Part shown: positions 51,259 to 63,393 of the stretch, one piece after another
Numbering within the stretch: the first letter of the stretch is position 1
Layout of the letters: each line of letters starts with the position of its first letter
Source of the DNA: Atopomonas hussainii
GTDB taxonomy: Bacteria; Pseudomonadota; Gammaproteobacteria; Pseudomonadales; Pseudomonadaceae
Direction: 5' to 3'
Assembly (NCBI RefSeq): GCF_900109735.1
Contig: NZ_FOAS01000013.1
Coordinates: 62,001 to 126,000 of the forward strand
DNA: 64,000 bases
Made by a program: the position numbers and the translations under genes
The notes under the pieces: generated by a model
The model's database searches: none
Seen by the model: the letters and a program-made list of their open reading frames with translations, nothing else
Told to the model about the DNA's origin: nothing

Positions 51259-52413
51259 ATGGCCAGTTTGCTGCGTTTTGCCGCCACCCCCGACGACTAT
51301 CGACAACTCGCTAAACGCCGCTTGCCGCGTTTTTTATTCGACTACATCGATGGCGGCGCCGGCGACGAACTGACCCTCACCGCCAATCAGCGCGACTTTA
51401 ACCAATGGCGCTTACGCCAGCGCGTTCTGTGTGATGTGAGCCAGCGTGACACGCGCTGTCAGCTGTTTGGCGAAACACTCAGCTTACCCGTGGTGCTCGC
51501 CCCGCTGGGAATGGCCGGTTTATATGCGCGTCGCGGTGAGGTACAAGCCGCCCGCGCAGCAAAGGCGGTGGGCGTACCGTTTTGCCTATCGAGCGTTGGT
51601 ATTTGCGGCTACACCGAAGTCAGTCAGAACAGTGAAAAACCGTGCTGGTTTCAACTGTATATGCTGCGCGATCGCGGCTTAGTCAGCGAGCTGCTGGAGC
51701 GCGTTTGGGCACAAGGCTGCCGCACGCTGCTGTTCACCATTGACTTACCGGTAGCCGGCGCCAGACATCGAGACCAGCGCAACGGCCTGCTTGATCAAGG
51801 CTTAGCCGGCAAGTTCAGCAAAGCATGGCAATTACTTCAGTGCCCCCAGTGGCTGTATAGCGTGGGGTTACGAGGCAAGCCGCACCACTTCGCCAATCTG
51901 CACCAACACAGCGGCGTGCCAAGCGACATTCACCGCTTCAAACAATGGCTAGACGAGCAGTTCGATCCCAGCGTGACATGGTCAGATATTGCGTGGTTAC
52001 GCCAACAATGGCCCGGCACATTAATTCTTAAAGGCTTACTCGATCAGCAGGACGTCGCGCCTGCTTGCGACAGCGGCGCCGACGCTCTGGTGATCTCCAA
52101 CCATGGTGGCCGACAACTTGATGGCGCAGCCTCAAGCATCAGCCAGTTGCCATTGATTAGCCAAGCGATTGACGGCCGTATGCCGCTACTCATCGATGGC
52201 GGCGTGCGCAGCGGTAGCGACATCCTCAAAGCCTGCGCACTCGGTGCCACGGCGATCTTAGCTGGGCGTCCTTGGGCATGGGCCTTAGCGGCCGGCGGTC
52301 AGGCTGGGGTGGAGCAATGGTTACGTCGCTGGCAAAACGAGCTAAGCCTTAGCATGGCCCTATGTGGCATCCGCGAGCTTAGCCAAGCGCGCGACACCCT
52401 TATGCCGGCTTAA
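51259..52413 (+). CDS. FMN-dependent alpha-hydroxy-acid oxidase/dehydrogenase
   Basis: A 384-residue member of the LldD / glycolate oxidase / mandelate dehydrogenase family. Motifs: RLPRFLFDYIDGGAGDE at the N terminus, VVLAPLGMAGLYARRGE, WFQLYMLRDRG, LFTIDLPVAGARHRDQRNG, the lysine in TLILKGLLDQQD, the catalytic histidine in VISNHGGRQLDG and the phosphate loop LIDGGVRSGSDILKA. Starts three bases after the ThDP gene. The chain is too divergent for me to name L-lactate as substrate. Its last 14 bases overlap the convergent epimerase gene. Confidence 0.9.
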   Translation: MASLLRFAATPDDYRQLAKRRLPRFLFDYIDGGAGDELTLTANQRDFNQWRLRQRVLCDVSQRDTRCQLFGETLSLPVVLAPLGMAGLYARRGEVQAARAAKAVGVPFCLSSVGICGYTEVSQNSEKPCWFQLYMLRDRGLVSELLERVWAQGCRTLLFTIDLPVAGARHRDQRNGLLDQGLAGKFSKAWQLLQCPQWLYSVGLRGKPHHFANLHQHSGVPSDIHRFKQWLDEQFDPSVTWSDIAWLRQQWPGTLILKGLLDQQDVAPACDSGADALVISNHGGRQLDGAASSISQLPLISQAIDGRMPLLIDGGVRSGSDILKACALGATAILAGRPWAWALAAGGQAGVEQWLRRWQNELSLSMALCGIRELSQARDTLMPA

Positions 52414-53341
52414 CGCTATCCAGCAGTGCCTTCAGCCCCTCGCGCATGCCGGTTGGCGTGCCGAAGTTAAAGCGCTCGCGCAACCGCTGGTTATTTGCCA
52501 GCGAATGGCGAATATCGCCGGGGCGCGCTTGGCCGTAGCTAATCGCCGGCAAGCTGCCGTGAATGGCTTTGAAGTGCTCGAGCAGCTGATTCAAGCTGGT
52601 AGAGCCATTAAGCCCGACATTCACCGCGCCTACGGCTACCTGCGGGGCGGTCAGCGCCTCGGCCAGCACCTTGACCAAATCGGCGACAAACACGAAGTCG
52701 CGGGTTTGTTCACCATCGCCAAACACAGTGATCGGCGTGCCGGCTAAGGTGCGCTCGGTGAAGATGCTGATCACCCCCGAGTACGGCGAAGACGGATCTT
52801 GGCGCGGGCCGTAGATATTAAAGAAGCGGAAGATCGCCGGCTCTAAACCATGTTGGCGGCGGTAAAAATCCAAGTAATGTTCGCTGGCCAGTTTGTCCGC
52901 TGCGTAGGGGGTCAGCGGCGCTTTGGGGGTGTTTTCATCAATCGCGACACCCTCGCCGTTATTGCCATACACCGCCGCGCTGGAGGCAAACACAATGCGT
53001 TTGATGCCCGCCTGCCTAGCCGCTTCGGCCACCACTACCGTGCCAATCAAGTTGGCTTGGTGGGTGCCCAGAGGGTCGTCTACCGAGGCCTGCACCGAGG
53101 CCACTGCGGCCAAGTGCGCCACCGCCGAGCAACCTTCGATGGCCTTAGCCACGGCGCTGGCATCAGCCACATCGCCCTCAACAAAGCGCAGCTGGGGATT
53201 ATCCAGCGGCAGATTGCGGGTATGGCCGAACGACAGGTTATCCAACACGCTGACGGCATAGCCCTGCGCCAGCAGGCGGTCGACCAAGTGCGAGCCAATA
53301 AAGCCGGCGCCGCCGGTGACTAGAATGCGTTGTTCACTCAT
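52400..53341 (-). CDS. NAD-dependent sugar-nucleotide epimerase
   Basis: A 313-residue extended SDR of the UDP-glucose 4-epimerase group: ILVTGGAGFIGSHLVDRLLA (NAD), EGDVADASAV, VAHLAAVASVQASVDDP, FASSAAVYG, catalytic YAADKLASEHY (YxxxK), and FFNIYGPRQDPSSPYSGV. It starts inside the end of the next upstream gene (8-base overlap), so the two are coupled. The pair matches PA4068-PA4069 beside oprG in P. aeruginosa as I recall; here six genes lie between. Confidence 0.9.
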   Translation of the reverse strand: MSEQRILVTGGAGFIGSHLVDRLLAQGYAVSVLDNLSFGHTRNLPLDNPQLRFVEGDVADASAVAKAIEGCSAVAHLAAVASVQASVDDPLGTHQANLIGTVVVAEAARQAGIKRIVFASSAAVYGNNGEGVAIDENTPKAPLTPYAADKLASEHYLDFYRRQHGLEPAIFRFFNIYGPRQDPSSPYSGVISIFTERTLAGTPITVFGDGEQTRDFVFVADLVKVLAEALTAPQVAVGAVNVGLNGSTSLNQLLEHFKAIHGSLPAISYGQARPGDIRHSLANNQRLRERFNFGTPTGMREGLKALLDSVKPA

Positions 53342-54230
53342 CGGGAGCATGGTGCCTGTAGTAGTTGTCGAGCAGCTCACCCAGCTGCACGCGCCACGCG
53401 CGTTGCTTAATGCCGAAGGCGTGCATGATTTTTTTGCAGTTATAAACCACGTGTTGGGGGATATCTTGCGCATCACTCAGCGCGCTGTGCGCCACCGGGG
53501 TGACTTGCGCACACGCCAAGGGGGCATGGCTGCGCGCTTCTTGCAGAATCACATTGGCCAAGCTGTGCGAGGCCACCGGCTCGTGGCTGCCGTAGTGGTA
53601 CAAGCCCCACAGCGGCGCTTCGCAATCCAGCTGTTTGAGAATCGCCAGCAGCACGCGTGCGGCATCTTCGATCGGTGTAGGCATGCCACGCCGATCATCG
53701 GCCATGAGGATATCTTCGCGGGTGCGCGCCAGTTCCAGAAAGCGCCCTAACCAACCGTCAAATTCGGCATCCAGCAGCCAGCCAAAACGCACCAGCACAT
53801 GCCGTGGACTGGCCGAGCGCACGCCTTGCTCAATGCGCAGCAGGCTCTGCCCAAGTTCGCCCAAGGGCACGGGTTCATCGCGTTCGGTATACGGAGTAGA
53901 ACGCGCGCCATCGAACACGCGAAAGCTCGACGGCTGCAGCAGCAGAATGTCGTAATGCTGGCAGATGCTGGCTAAGCGTTCGACCGCACGCTCTTGCTCG
54001 GCCAACTTAGCGCTGGCCACGCGCTCGGCTTGAAACCAGTCGTAGTAGAAGGCTAAGTTGACCACCGCGTCGGGGCGCGTTTCGTCAATCAGGCTGGTTA
54101 AGCTCGCGGCATCCCAACCACCTTGTGGTGGTACTGGGGCGATAAAACCGATGTCTTCGAGAGCGCCTTGGCGAATCAGCGCCTGACCTAAGGCACTGCC
54201 ACCGCCCAGCAACATCAGACGCATGCGCAT
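53334..54230 (-). CDS. sugar nucleotide-binding (RmlD-like) protein
   Basis: A 298-residue NAD(P)-binding protein of the RmlD/extended-SDR superfamily. MLLGGGSALGQALIRQGAL replaces the usual GxxGxxG but keeps its spacing; AVVNLAFYYDWFQAERVAS, LLQPSSFRVFDGARST, LGQSLLRIEQGVRSASPRHV and LVRFGWLLD follow the family pattern. The YxxxK dyad is not clear, so it may not be catalytic. GGAG precedes the first of two nearby ATGs at 54230. Confidence 0.8.
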   Translation of the reverse strand: MRMRLMLLGGGSALGQALIRQGALEDIGFIAPVPPQGGWDAASLTSLIDETRPDAVVNLAFYYDWFQAERVASAKLAEQERAVERLASICQHYDILLLQPSSFRVFDGARSTPYTERDEPVPLGELGQSLLRIEQGVRSASPRHVLVRFGWLLDAEFDGWLGRFLELARTREDILMADDRRGMPTPIEDAARVLLAILKQLDCEAPLWGLYHYGSHEPVASHSLANVILQEARSHAPLACAQVTPVAHSALSDAQDIPQHVVYNCKKIMHAFGIKQRAWRVQLGELLDNYYRHHAPDE

Positions 54231-54339
54231 GAACGCGCTCCTGTCCGCAGGCTAAAAGGGCGAGTGTAACGCAAAGCTCTGGCTGGGCAACCCGACGCAT
54301 CTTCGGCAGACTGATAGCACTCTTAGCAGCGAGCCGCTT

Positions 54340-55860
54340 ATGCGCATTCACGTCACCTTTATCGACCGCGTGGGGATCACCCAAGAAGTGTTGGCCCTGC
54401 TCGGCGGGCGCAACCTCAACTTGGACGCCGTGGAGATGGTGCCGCCGAACGTCTACATCGACGCGCCGACCCTTAAGCCGCAAGTGCTCGAAGAACTGCG
54501 CAGCGCCTTATTGGCGATCAGCGGCGTGCAAACCGTGGCAGTGATCGACCTACTGCCCAGCCAACACCGCCGCCTGCAGTTAAATGCCTTGCTGCAGGCG
54601 ATGAGCGACCCGGCGCTGTTGATCGACAACCAAGGCCACGTGCTGCTCGGCAACCCCGCGTTTATCCGCTGCCTAGGCAAACCGCTGGAGGCGCTGACGC
54701 TGGAGCAGCTGTTTGCCGACCCCGCGCTGGCCGACGAGCTGCAACGCCACGGCTTTCGTCTGCCGATGCGCGAGGTAATCTTAAACGGCCAAGCCTTCTT
54801 GCTCGACGCCCTGCCGCTGATCAGCGAAGACACCGCACAAGCCGGCGCGCTGCTCACCCTGTTTCACCCCAACCGCATTGGTGGGCGGCTGTCGGCCCTG
54901 CAAGAACAAACCGAGAGCAGCTTTGCTGCGCTGTTAGGCTCCAGCGAGCCGATGCGCACCTTGGTGGCCCGCGCGCAGCGCCTTGCCCAGCTCGATGCCC
55001 CCTTACTGATTCACGGTGAAACCGGCACCGGCAAAGAGCTGATCGCCCGCGCCAGCCACAGCGCCAGCCCGCGTGGCCACGAGCCGTTTTTAGCCCTGAA
55101 CTGCGCCGCCCTGCCGGAAAGCTTGGCCGAGAGCGAGCTGTTTGGTTATGCCTCCGGCGCGTTTACCGGTGCACAGCGCGGCGGCAAACCGGGGCTGCTG
55201 GAGATGGCCGACAAGGGCACGGTATTTCTCGATGAAATCGGCGAAATGTCGCTGTACCTGCAGGCCAAGCTGCTGCGCTTTCTTAACGACGGGCGCTTTC
55301 GCCGCGTGGCTGGCGAGCGCGAGATTCAGGTCGATGTGCGCATCATCAGCGCCACCCACCGCGATCTGAAAGCCATGGTCGCCGCCGGCACCTTCCGTGA
55401 AGACCTGTACTACCGCCTTAACGTGCTGACGGTCGATGTGCCGCCACTGCGTGAGCGCGGGCAAGACATCCTCGCCCTTGCCGAAGCGTTTTTGCAGCAA
55501 GCCTGCACGCAAATTCGCCGCCCCGCGTGCCGCCTTGCTAGTAGCACGCACGCCGCCCTGCTCAGCTATCGCTGGCCGGGCAATGTGCGCCAGCTGCAAA
55601 ACGTGATCTTTCGCGCCGCGGCGATTTGCGAGCAACCGCTGATTGAGCTGCACGACCTCGACATGGCCGACAGCCACGCCACCAACAACAACGACAACAG
55701 CGAAGAAAGCCTCGAAGCCAGCATGGCGCGCTTCGAGCGCGAGCTGCTGAGCCGCTTGTACCGCGAGTTCCCCACCACCCGCCGCTTGGCCGAGCGCCTC
55801 GGCACCTCGCACACTGCCATCGCCAAACGTTTGCGTAAATACGGCATCGGGCAAACCTAA
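54340..55860 (+). CDS. gcsR: sigma-54-dependent glycine-sensing activator GcsR (TyrR family)
   Basis: A 506-residue enhancer-binding protein: N-terminal ACT domain (1-70; MRIHVTFIDRVGITQEVLAL), PAS domain (about 77-190), AAA+ domain (about 200-435) with Walker A HGETGTGKE near 226-233, the sigma-54 contact loop GAFTGA near 273-278, VFLDEIGEMS (Walker B), then a TyrR-type HTH at the C terminus (RRLAERLGTSHTAIAKRLRK). In P. aeruginosa GcsR (PA2449) binds glycine and activates gcvH2-gcvP2-glyA2-sdaA-gcvT2; the identical operon lies 249 bases downstream here. GAFTGA is intact, so RpoN dependence is expected. Confidence 0.95.
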   Translation: MRIHVTFIDRVGITQEVLALLGGRNLNLDAVEMVPPNVYIDAPTLKPQVLEELRSALLAISGVQTVAVIDLLPSQHRRLQLNALLQAMSDPALLIDNQGHVLLGNPAFIRCLGKPLEALTLEQLFADPALADELQRHGFRLPMREVILNGQAFLLDALPLISEDTAQAGALLTLFHPNRIGGRLSALQEQTESSFAALLGSSEPMRTLVARAQRLAQLDAPLLIHGETGTGKELIARASHSASPRGHEPFLALNCAALPESLAESELFGYASGAFTGAQRGGKPGLLEMADKGTVFLDEIGEMSLYLQAKLLRFLNDGRFRRVAGEREIQVDVRIISATHRDLKAMVAAGTFREDLYYRLNVLTVDVPPLRERGQDILALAEAFLQQACTQIRRPACRLASSTHAALLSYRWPGNVRQLQNVIFRAAAICEQPLIELHDLDMADSHATNNNDNSEESLEASMARFERELLSRLYREFPTTRRLAERLGTSHTAIAKRLRKYGIGQT

Positions 55861-55861
55861 G

Positions 55862-55879
55862 CGGAACGCTTTCGCTCCA
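55862..55879 (+). promoter_or_regulatory. GcsR binding site 1
   Basis: CGGAACG-CTTT-CGCTCCA resembles the GcsR site TGTAACG-N4-CGTTCCG (11 of 14 or fewer positions). It begins two bases after the gcsR stop codon. Confidence 0.5.
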
Positions 55880-55880
55880 G

Positions 55881-55898
55881 CGTAACGATTTCGCTCCA
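55881..55898 (+). promoter_or_regulatory. GcsR binding site 2
   Basis: CGTAACG-ATTT-CGCTCCA, 19 bases after site 1, a better match to TGTAACG-N4-CGTTCCG. Sites 1 and 2 are in tandem on one face of the helix approximately every two turns. Confidence 0.65.
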
Positions 55899-55963
55899 AA
55901 CTACCGCAAACCCGCGCTCAGTGCGGCCTGCCCGCTTAAAGCCGCAGATTACCCCGGCAGCGC

Positions 55964-55981
55964 CGTAACGATTTCATTCCA
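55964..55981 (+). promoter_or_regulatory. GcsR binding site 3
   Basis: CGTAACG-ATTT-CATTCCA, 83 bases after site 2 and about 86 bases before the predicted start of transcription. Confidence 0.65.
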
Positions 55982-56032
55982 AAACACCTCGCCGAACAAG
56001 CCAACCCCTTGATTTATAGGGCTTTTAACCAC

Positions 56033-56048
56033 TGGCATAGGCATTGCT
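56033..56048 (+). promoter_or_regulatory. sigma-54 promoter of the gcv operon
   Basis: TGGCAT-N5-TTGCT with the GG and GC ten bases apart. Transcription would start near 56059, giving a 50-base leader before gcvH. It fits activation by GcsR from the three upstream sites. Confidence 0.82.
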
Positions 56049-56109
56049 AAAACCACCTCACATGGCCGCCGTGGCTGCGCGGCCCACACAACAATGATGA
56101 GGATGAGCA

Positions 56110-56493
56110 ATGAGCGAGCTGCGTTTTACTGTCGACCACGAATGGCTGCGTGTTGAGAGCGATGGCCAAGTCACCGTGGGCGTGACCCATTTCGCCCAAG
56201 ACGCCCTAGGCGACGTGGTGTTTGTGCAGCTGCCAGAGCTGGGCAGCTACAGCCAAGGCGACGAAGTGGCGGTACTGGAATCGGTCAAAGCCGCCAGCAG
56301 CATTGCCATGCCGGTGGATGGCGAGATCACCGCCATCAACCCCGAACTGGAAGACAACCCCGAGCGCGTCAACGAAGCACCGCTGGGCGAAGGCTGGTTC
56401 TTCCGCATGCAGCTGGCCGACAGCAGCGTGCTGGATAGCCTGATGGACGAAGCCGCCTACGACCGTTTTTTAACCGCCACCGCCGACGCCTGA
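56110..56493 (+). CDS. gcvH: glycine cleavage system H protein
   Basis: A 127-residue lipoyl carrier of the glycine cleavage complex. The lipoylated lysine is K60 in [11 protein letters not shown]. The N terminus [15 protein letters not shown] and [15 protein letters not shown] are typical. GAGG lies seven bases before the ATG. First gene of gcvH-gcvP-glyA-sdaA-gcvT. Confidence 0.98.
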   Translation: MSELRFTVDHEWLRVESDGQVTVGVTHFAQDALGDVVFVQLPELGSYSQGDEVAVLESVKAASSIAMPVDGEITAINPELEDNPERVNEAPLGEGWFFRMQLADSSVLDSLMDEAAYDRFLTATADA

Positions 56494-56503
56494 GGTGCAC
56501 CCC

Positions 56504-59347
56504 ATGCCCTACAGCACCGATAACGAATTTCAGGCGCGCCATATCGGCCCACGTGCAGCCGATGTGCAACACATGCTGGCCAGCCTCGGTTACGACAACC
56601 TTGAAGCGCTGCTAGCCCATGTGATCCCCGCGAGCATTGCCGACAGCAGCGTATTGCCGCTAAACAACGGCATCAGCGAAGCCGCCGCCCTTGCCGAGCT
56701 GCGCGCCATCGCCAGCCAAAACCAACTGCTGCGCAGCCACATTGGCCAAGGCTATTACCCTTGTCACACGCCGTCGCCGATTCTGCGCAACCTGTTTGAA
56801 AACCCCGCTTGGTACACCGCTTACACCCCTTATCAGCCGGAGATCTCGCAGGGCCGCTTAGAGGCGCTGCTGAACTTCCAGACCCTGATCAGCGACCTCA
56901 CCGCGCTGCCGATTGCCAACGCCTCGCTGCTTGATGAAGGCACTGCCGCCGCCGAGGCCATGACCTTCTGTAAGCGCCTGAGCAAAAACAAGGGCAGCCA
57001 AACCTTCTTCGCCTCGCAGCATTGCCACCCGCAAACGCTGGATATTCTGCGCACCCGCGCCGAGCCCTTGGGCCTGACGGTAGAAGTCGGCGACGAACAA
57101 CAGCAAGAAGACTTCAGCGCCTACTTCGGCGTGCTGCTGCAATACCCCGCCAGCCACGGCGATGTAAACGATCACCGCGCGCTGATCGAGCGCAGCCACG
57201 CCGCCGGTGCCTTAGTGGTGATGGCCGCCGATTTGCTCGCCTTAACCTTGCTCAAAGCCCCCGGCGAGCTAGGTGCGGACGTGGCCATCGGCAGCGCCCA
57301 GCGCTTTGGTGTGCCGCTCGGCTTTGGTGGCCCGCACGCGGCGTATTTCGCCACCAGCGAACGCTACAAGCGTGATATTCCCGGCCGCTTGGTGGGCCTG
57401 TCGGTCGACCGCTTCGGCAAACCGGCGCTGCGTTTGGCCATGCAAACCCGCGAGCAACATATCCGCCGCGAAAAAGCGACCAGCAACATCTGCACCGCAC
57501 AAGTGCTGCTGGCCAATATCGCCAGCATGTACGCCGTCTACCACGGCCCGCAGGGCTTAAAGCAGATTGCCGAGCGCACCCACGCGCTCACCTGCATCCT
57601 CGCCCGTGGCTTGGCCAAGCTGGGCTGGAAGGTCGAGCAAACGCACTTCTTCGACAGCATCACGGTGAAAACCACCGGCTTTACCGCCGAGCTGCACGAA
57701 AAAGCCCGCGCGGCAAACATCAACCTGCGCGTGATCGACGAAATGCGCGTAGGCATCGCGCTGGACGAAACCACCACCCCTGCGCATATCGAGCAACTCT
57801 GGGCGGTGTTCGCCAGCGCGCAAAGCCTGCCCGACTTCGCCAGCCTGCAAGGCGTGCCGGGCATGCTGCCCAGCGAGCTGCTGCGCGAATCCAGCTACCT
57901 TGAGCACCCAGTATTTAACCGCTACCACAGCGAAACCGAGCTGATGCGCTACCTGCGCCTGCTCGCCGATAAAGACTTGGCGCTCGACCGCAGCATGATT
58001 CCGCTCGGTTCGTGCACCATGAAGCTCAACGCCGCCAGCGAAATGCTCCCAGTCAGCTGGCCGGAGTTCGCCCAACTGCACCCCTTTGTGCCCGCCGAGC
58101 AAGCCCAAGGCTATGCACAGATGACCACGCAGCTGGAGGAAATGCTCTGCCAAGCCACCGGCTACGATGCCGTGTCGCTGCAGCCCAACGCCGGTTCGCA
58201 GGGCGAATACGCCGGCCTGTTGGCTATTCGCGCCTATCACCACAGCCGTGGCGATATGCAGCGTGATATCTGCCTGATTCCGCAATCGGCGCACGGCACC
58301 AACCCCGCCACCGCCAGCATGGTCGGTATGCGCGTGGTAGTAGTGGCCTGCGATGAACGCGGCAACGTTGACTTGGCTGACCTCAAAGCCAAAGCCGAAG
58401 AGCTGCGCGAGCGTTTGGCGGCCATCATGATCACCTACCCCTCGACCCACGGCGTGTTTGAAGAAGACATCCGGCAGATTTGCGCGATCATTCACGCCAA
58501 CGGCGGGCAGGTGTATATCGACGGCGCCAACATGAACGCCATGGTCGGCCTGTGCGCCCCGGGCCAGTTTGGCGGCGATGTTTCGCACTTAAACCTGCAC
58601 AAAACCTTCTGCATTCCGCACGGCGGTGGCGGCCCCGGCGTTGGCCCGATTGGCGTGAAGGCGCACTTGGCGCCCTTCCTGCCCGGCCATCGTCATGCGC
58701 TAGAACGTAACGAAGGCGCCGTCAGCGCCGCGCCGTATGGCAGCGCGAGCATTTTGCCGATTACGTGGATGTACATGCGCATGATGGGCGGCAGCGGCTT
58801 AAAGCAAGCCTCGGCACTGGCCATTCTTAACGCCAACTACATAGCGCGGCGTTTGGAGGAGCACTTCCCGCTGCTCTACACCGGCCAGCATGGTTTGGTA
58901 GCGCACGAGTGCATAGTCGATGTACGGCCCTTTAAAGAGCTGGGCATCAGCGTCGATGACATCGCCAAGCGCTTGATCGACTTTGGTTTCCACGCGCCGA
59001 CCATGTCGTTCCCGGTAGCCGGCACCTTGATGATCGAACCGACCGAGAGCGAATCGCTGGCCGAGCTGGATCGCTTCTGCGACGCCATGATCGCCATTCG
59101 CGAGGAAATCCGCGCGATTGCCGCCGGCCATTTGCACGCCGACGACAACCCGCTGAAAAACGCCCCGCACACCGCGCTGGAGCTAGCCGGCGAGTGGCCG
59201 CACCCGTACAGCCGCGAGCAAGCCGTGTTCCCCAACCCGGCGCAAGTGGCGAACAAGTACTGGCCGCCGGTGGGCCGCGTGGACAACGTCTACGGCGACC
59301 GCAACCTGATTTGTGCCTGCCCCAGCATTGAGGCGTATCAGGAGTAA
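56504..59347 (+). CDS. gcvP: glycine dehydrogenase (decarboxylating), P protein
   Basis: A 947-residue PLP enzyme that decarboxylates glycine and passes the aminomethyl group to the H protein lipoate; single-chain type with two homologous halves. The PLP lysine is in [16 protein letters not shown] in the C-terminal half. FQARHIGPR and [15 protein letters not shown] are N-terminal signatures; [17 protein letters not shown] and [19 protein letters not shown] are also conserved. ATG at 56504 has GAGG eight bases upstream, preferred over GTG at 56495. Confidence 0.98.
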   Translation: MPYSTDNEFQARHIGPRAADVQHMLASLGYDNLEALLAHVIPASIADSSVLPLNNGISEAAALAELRAIASQNQLLRSHIGQGYYPCHTPSPILRNLFENPAWYTAYTPYQPEISQGRLEALLNFQTLISDLTALPIANASLLDEGTAAAEAMTFCKRLSKNKGSQTFFASQHCHPQTLDILRTRAEPLGLTVEVGDEQQQEDFSAYFGVLLQYPASHGDVNDHRALIERSHAAGALVVMAADLLALTLLKAPGELGADVAIGSAQRFGVPLGFGGPHAAYFATSERYKRDIPGRLVGLSVDRFGKPALRLAMQTREQHIRREKATSNICTAQVLLANIASMYAVYHGPQGLKQIAERTHALTCILARGLAKLGWKVEQTHFFDSITVKTTGFTAELHEKARAANINLRVIDEMRVGIALDETTTPAHIEQLWAVFASAQSLPDFASLQGVPGMLPSELLRESSYLEHPVFNRYHSETELMRYLRLLADKDLALDRSMIPLGSCTMKLNAASEMLPVSWPEFAQLHPFVPAEQAQGYAQMTTQLEEMLCQATGYDAVSLQPNAGSQGEYAGLLAIRAYHHSRGDMQRDICLIPQSAHGTNPATASMVGMRVVVVACDERGNVDLADLKAKAEELRERLAAIMITYPSTHGVFEEDIRQICAIIHANGGQVYIDGANMNAMVGLCAPGQFGGDVSHLNLHKTFCIPHGGGGPGVGPIGVKAHLAPFLPGHRHALERNEGAVSAAPYGSASILPITWMYMRMMGGSGLKQASALAILNANYIARRLEEHFPLLYTGQHGLVAHECIVDVRPFKELGISVDDIAKRLIDFGFHAPTMSFPVAGTLMIEPTESESLAELDRFCDAMIAIREEIRAIAAGHLHADDNPLKNAPHTALELAGEWPHPYSREQAVFPNPAQVANKYWPPVGRVDNVYGDRNLICACPSIEAYQE

Positions 59348-59356
59348 CTGACCTAA

Positions 59357-59497
59357 GGAAACGCTGACTTAATGCCTGCACGATTCAATCACAGCGTTGT
59401 GCGGTGCTCGCAACCTCGTCTACCAGACGGTATGCCTCGGTTGCTGCGCTCCGTACGCCTTGCGCTTGAACCGTTCGGCGATTAATTCAGCGCTTCC
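59357..59497 (-). repeat. MITE-like repeat family A, copy 3 (inside gcv operon)
   Basis: 141 bp between gcvP and glyA, inverted relative to copy 2. Ends: GGAAACGCTGACTTAAT at the left and the complement of GGAAGCGCTGAATTAAT at the right. It is the longest intact copy, with the full CAAGCGCAAGGCGTACGGAG segment that copy 2 lacks. The frame of glyA runs open back through it to 59397, but this is not coding. Confidence 0.88.
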
Positions 59498-59540
59498 AAA
59501 ACCAACAAGAATAAAAACGTGGACTCGTGAGGAGTTTTCT

Positions 59541-60794
<1,254 letters not shown>

Positions 60795-60803
60795 GAGGCG
60801 CGC

Positions 60804-62180
<1,377 letters not shown>

Positions 62181-62203
62181 GTTTTCAGCCCGAGGACATC
62201 GCC

Positions 62204-63325
62204 ATGAACACCCCCTTGCAACACACCGCCCTCAACGCCCTGCACCTTGAACTGGGCGCCAAAATGGTGCCCTTCGCTGGCTACAGCATGCCCGTGCAAT
62301 ACCCCTTGGGCGTGCTCAAAGAGCACCAGCACACCCGTACTGCCGCCGGCTTGTTTGATGTGTCGCACATGGGCCAGCTGATGCTGCATGGCAGCGATGC
62401 CGCCGCCGCACTGGAAACCTTAGTGCCGGTCGACATCATCGATTTACCGGTTGGCCTGCAGCGCTACGCCATGTTTACCGATGAAAACGGCGGCATTCTC
62501 GACGATCTGATGGTTGCCCGCTTAAGCGACGACTGCCTGTTTGTGGTGGTCAACGCCGCCTGTAAAGACCAAGACCTCGCGCACCTTGAGCAGCACATCG
62601 GCAGCCGCTGCCAGATCGAAAACCTCTACGCCAGCCGCGCCCTGCTCGCCCTGCAAGGCCCGCAAGCCGCCGCTGTGCTGGCCCGCCTAGCGCCTGCGGT
62701 CGCCGAGATGACCTTTATGCAGTTCGCCGCCATCGAACTGCTCGGCACGACCTGCTATGTGAGCCGCTCGGGCTACACCGGCGAAGACGGCTTTGAAATC
62801 TCCGTGCCCAACGAACACGCTGAAGCACTGGCGCGCCGCCTGCTGGCAGAAAGCGAAGTCGAAGCCATCGGCCTTGGCGCGCGTGACTCGCTGCGCTTAG
62901 AGGCCGGTCTGTGCCTGTACGGCCACGACATGAGCGTCGACACCACGCCCATCGAAGCCAGCTTGCTGTGGGCGATCTCCAAACCACGCCGTGCCGATGG
63001 CGCGCGTGCTGGCGGCTTCCCGGGTGCCGAGCGCATCTTCGCCCAGCAAAAAGACGGCGTAGAACGCAAGCGTGTTGGCCTGCTACCGCAAGAGCGCACC
63101 CCAGTGCGCGAAGGCACCCCAATCGTCGACGCCGACGGCAACCCCATCGGCCAAGTATGCAGTGGCGGCTTCGGCCCCACCCTAAGCGCCCCGCTGGCCA
63201 TGGGCTACGTGACCCGCGACTTTATTCCCGTAGGCAGCCAAGTGTTCGCCCTGGTGCGCGGCAAGCAAATCCCCATGCTGGTGAGCAAAACCCCGTTTGT
63301 GGAGCAGCGCTACTACCGCGGCTAA
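62204..63325 (+). CDS. gcvT: aminomethyltransferase (glycine cleavage T protein)
   Basis: A 373-residue folate enzyme releasing ammonia and forming methylene-tetrahydrofolate from the H-protein-bound aminomethyl group. [66 protein letters not shown] and the C-terminal [12 protein letters not shown] are family signatures. GAGG precedes the ATG at 62204. Last gene of the operon, followed by a strong terminator. Confidence 0.98.
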   Translation: MNTPLQHTALNALHLELGAKMVPFAGYSMPVQYPLGVLKEHQHTRTAAGLFDVSHMGQLMLHGSDAAAALETLVPVDIIDLPVGLQRYAMFTDENGGILDDLMVARLSDDCLFVVVNAACKDQDLAHLEQHIGSRCQIENLYASRALLALQGPQAAAVLARLAPAVAEMTFMQFAAIELLGTTCYVSRSGYTGEDGFEISVPNEHAEALARRLLAESEVEAIGLGARDSLRLEAGLCLYGHDMSVDTTPIEASLLWAISKPRRADGARAGGFPGAERIFAQQKDGVERKRVGLLPQERTPVREGTPIVDADGNPIGQVCSGGFGPTLSAPLAMGYVTRDFIPVGSQVFALVRGKQIPMLVSKTPFVEQRYYRG

Positions 63326-63355
63326 AGCAAACAGCGGCGGCAAAACCCCGCGCAC

Positions 63356-63393
63356 AAAAAAGCCCAGCGACCGAGAGGTGGCTGGGCTTTTTT
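63356..63393 (+). terminator. terminator of the gcv operon
   Basis: GCCCAGC (63362-63368) and GCTGGGC (63381-63387) with flanking A6 and T6, 36 bases after gcvT; works on both strands. Confidence 0.93.

Noticed and set aside
57557-58588. 343-codon open frame on the strand opposite gcvP, and similar long antisense frames over speC, prfC, mcp and the DUF1631 gene
   Set aside because: They lie entirely inside well-identified genes, show no recognisable domain, and arise from high-G+C codon bias that removes stop codons on the other strand.
59397-59540. N-terminal extension of glyA through repeat copy 3
   Set aside because: The extension is translated repeat sequence; the ATG at 59541 has a strong GAGGAG site and gives the normal 417 residues.
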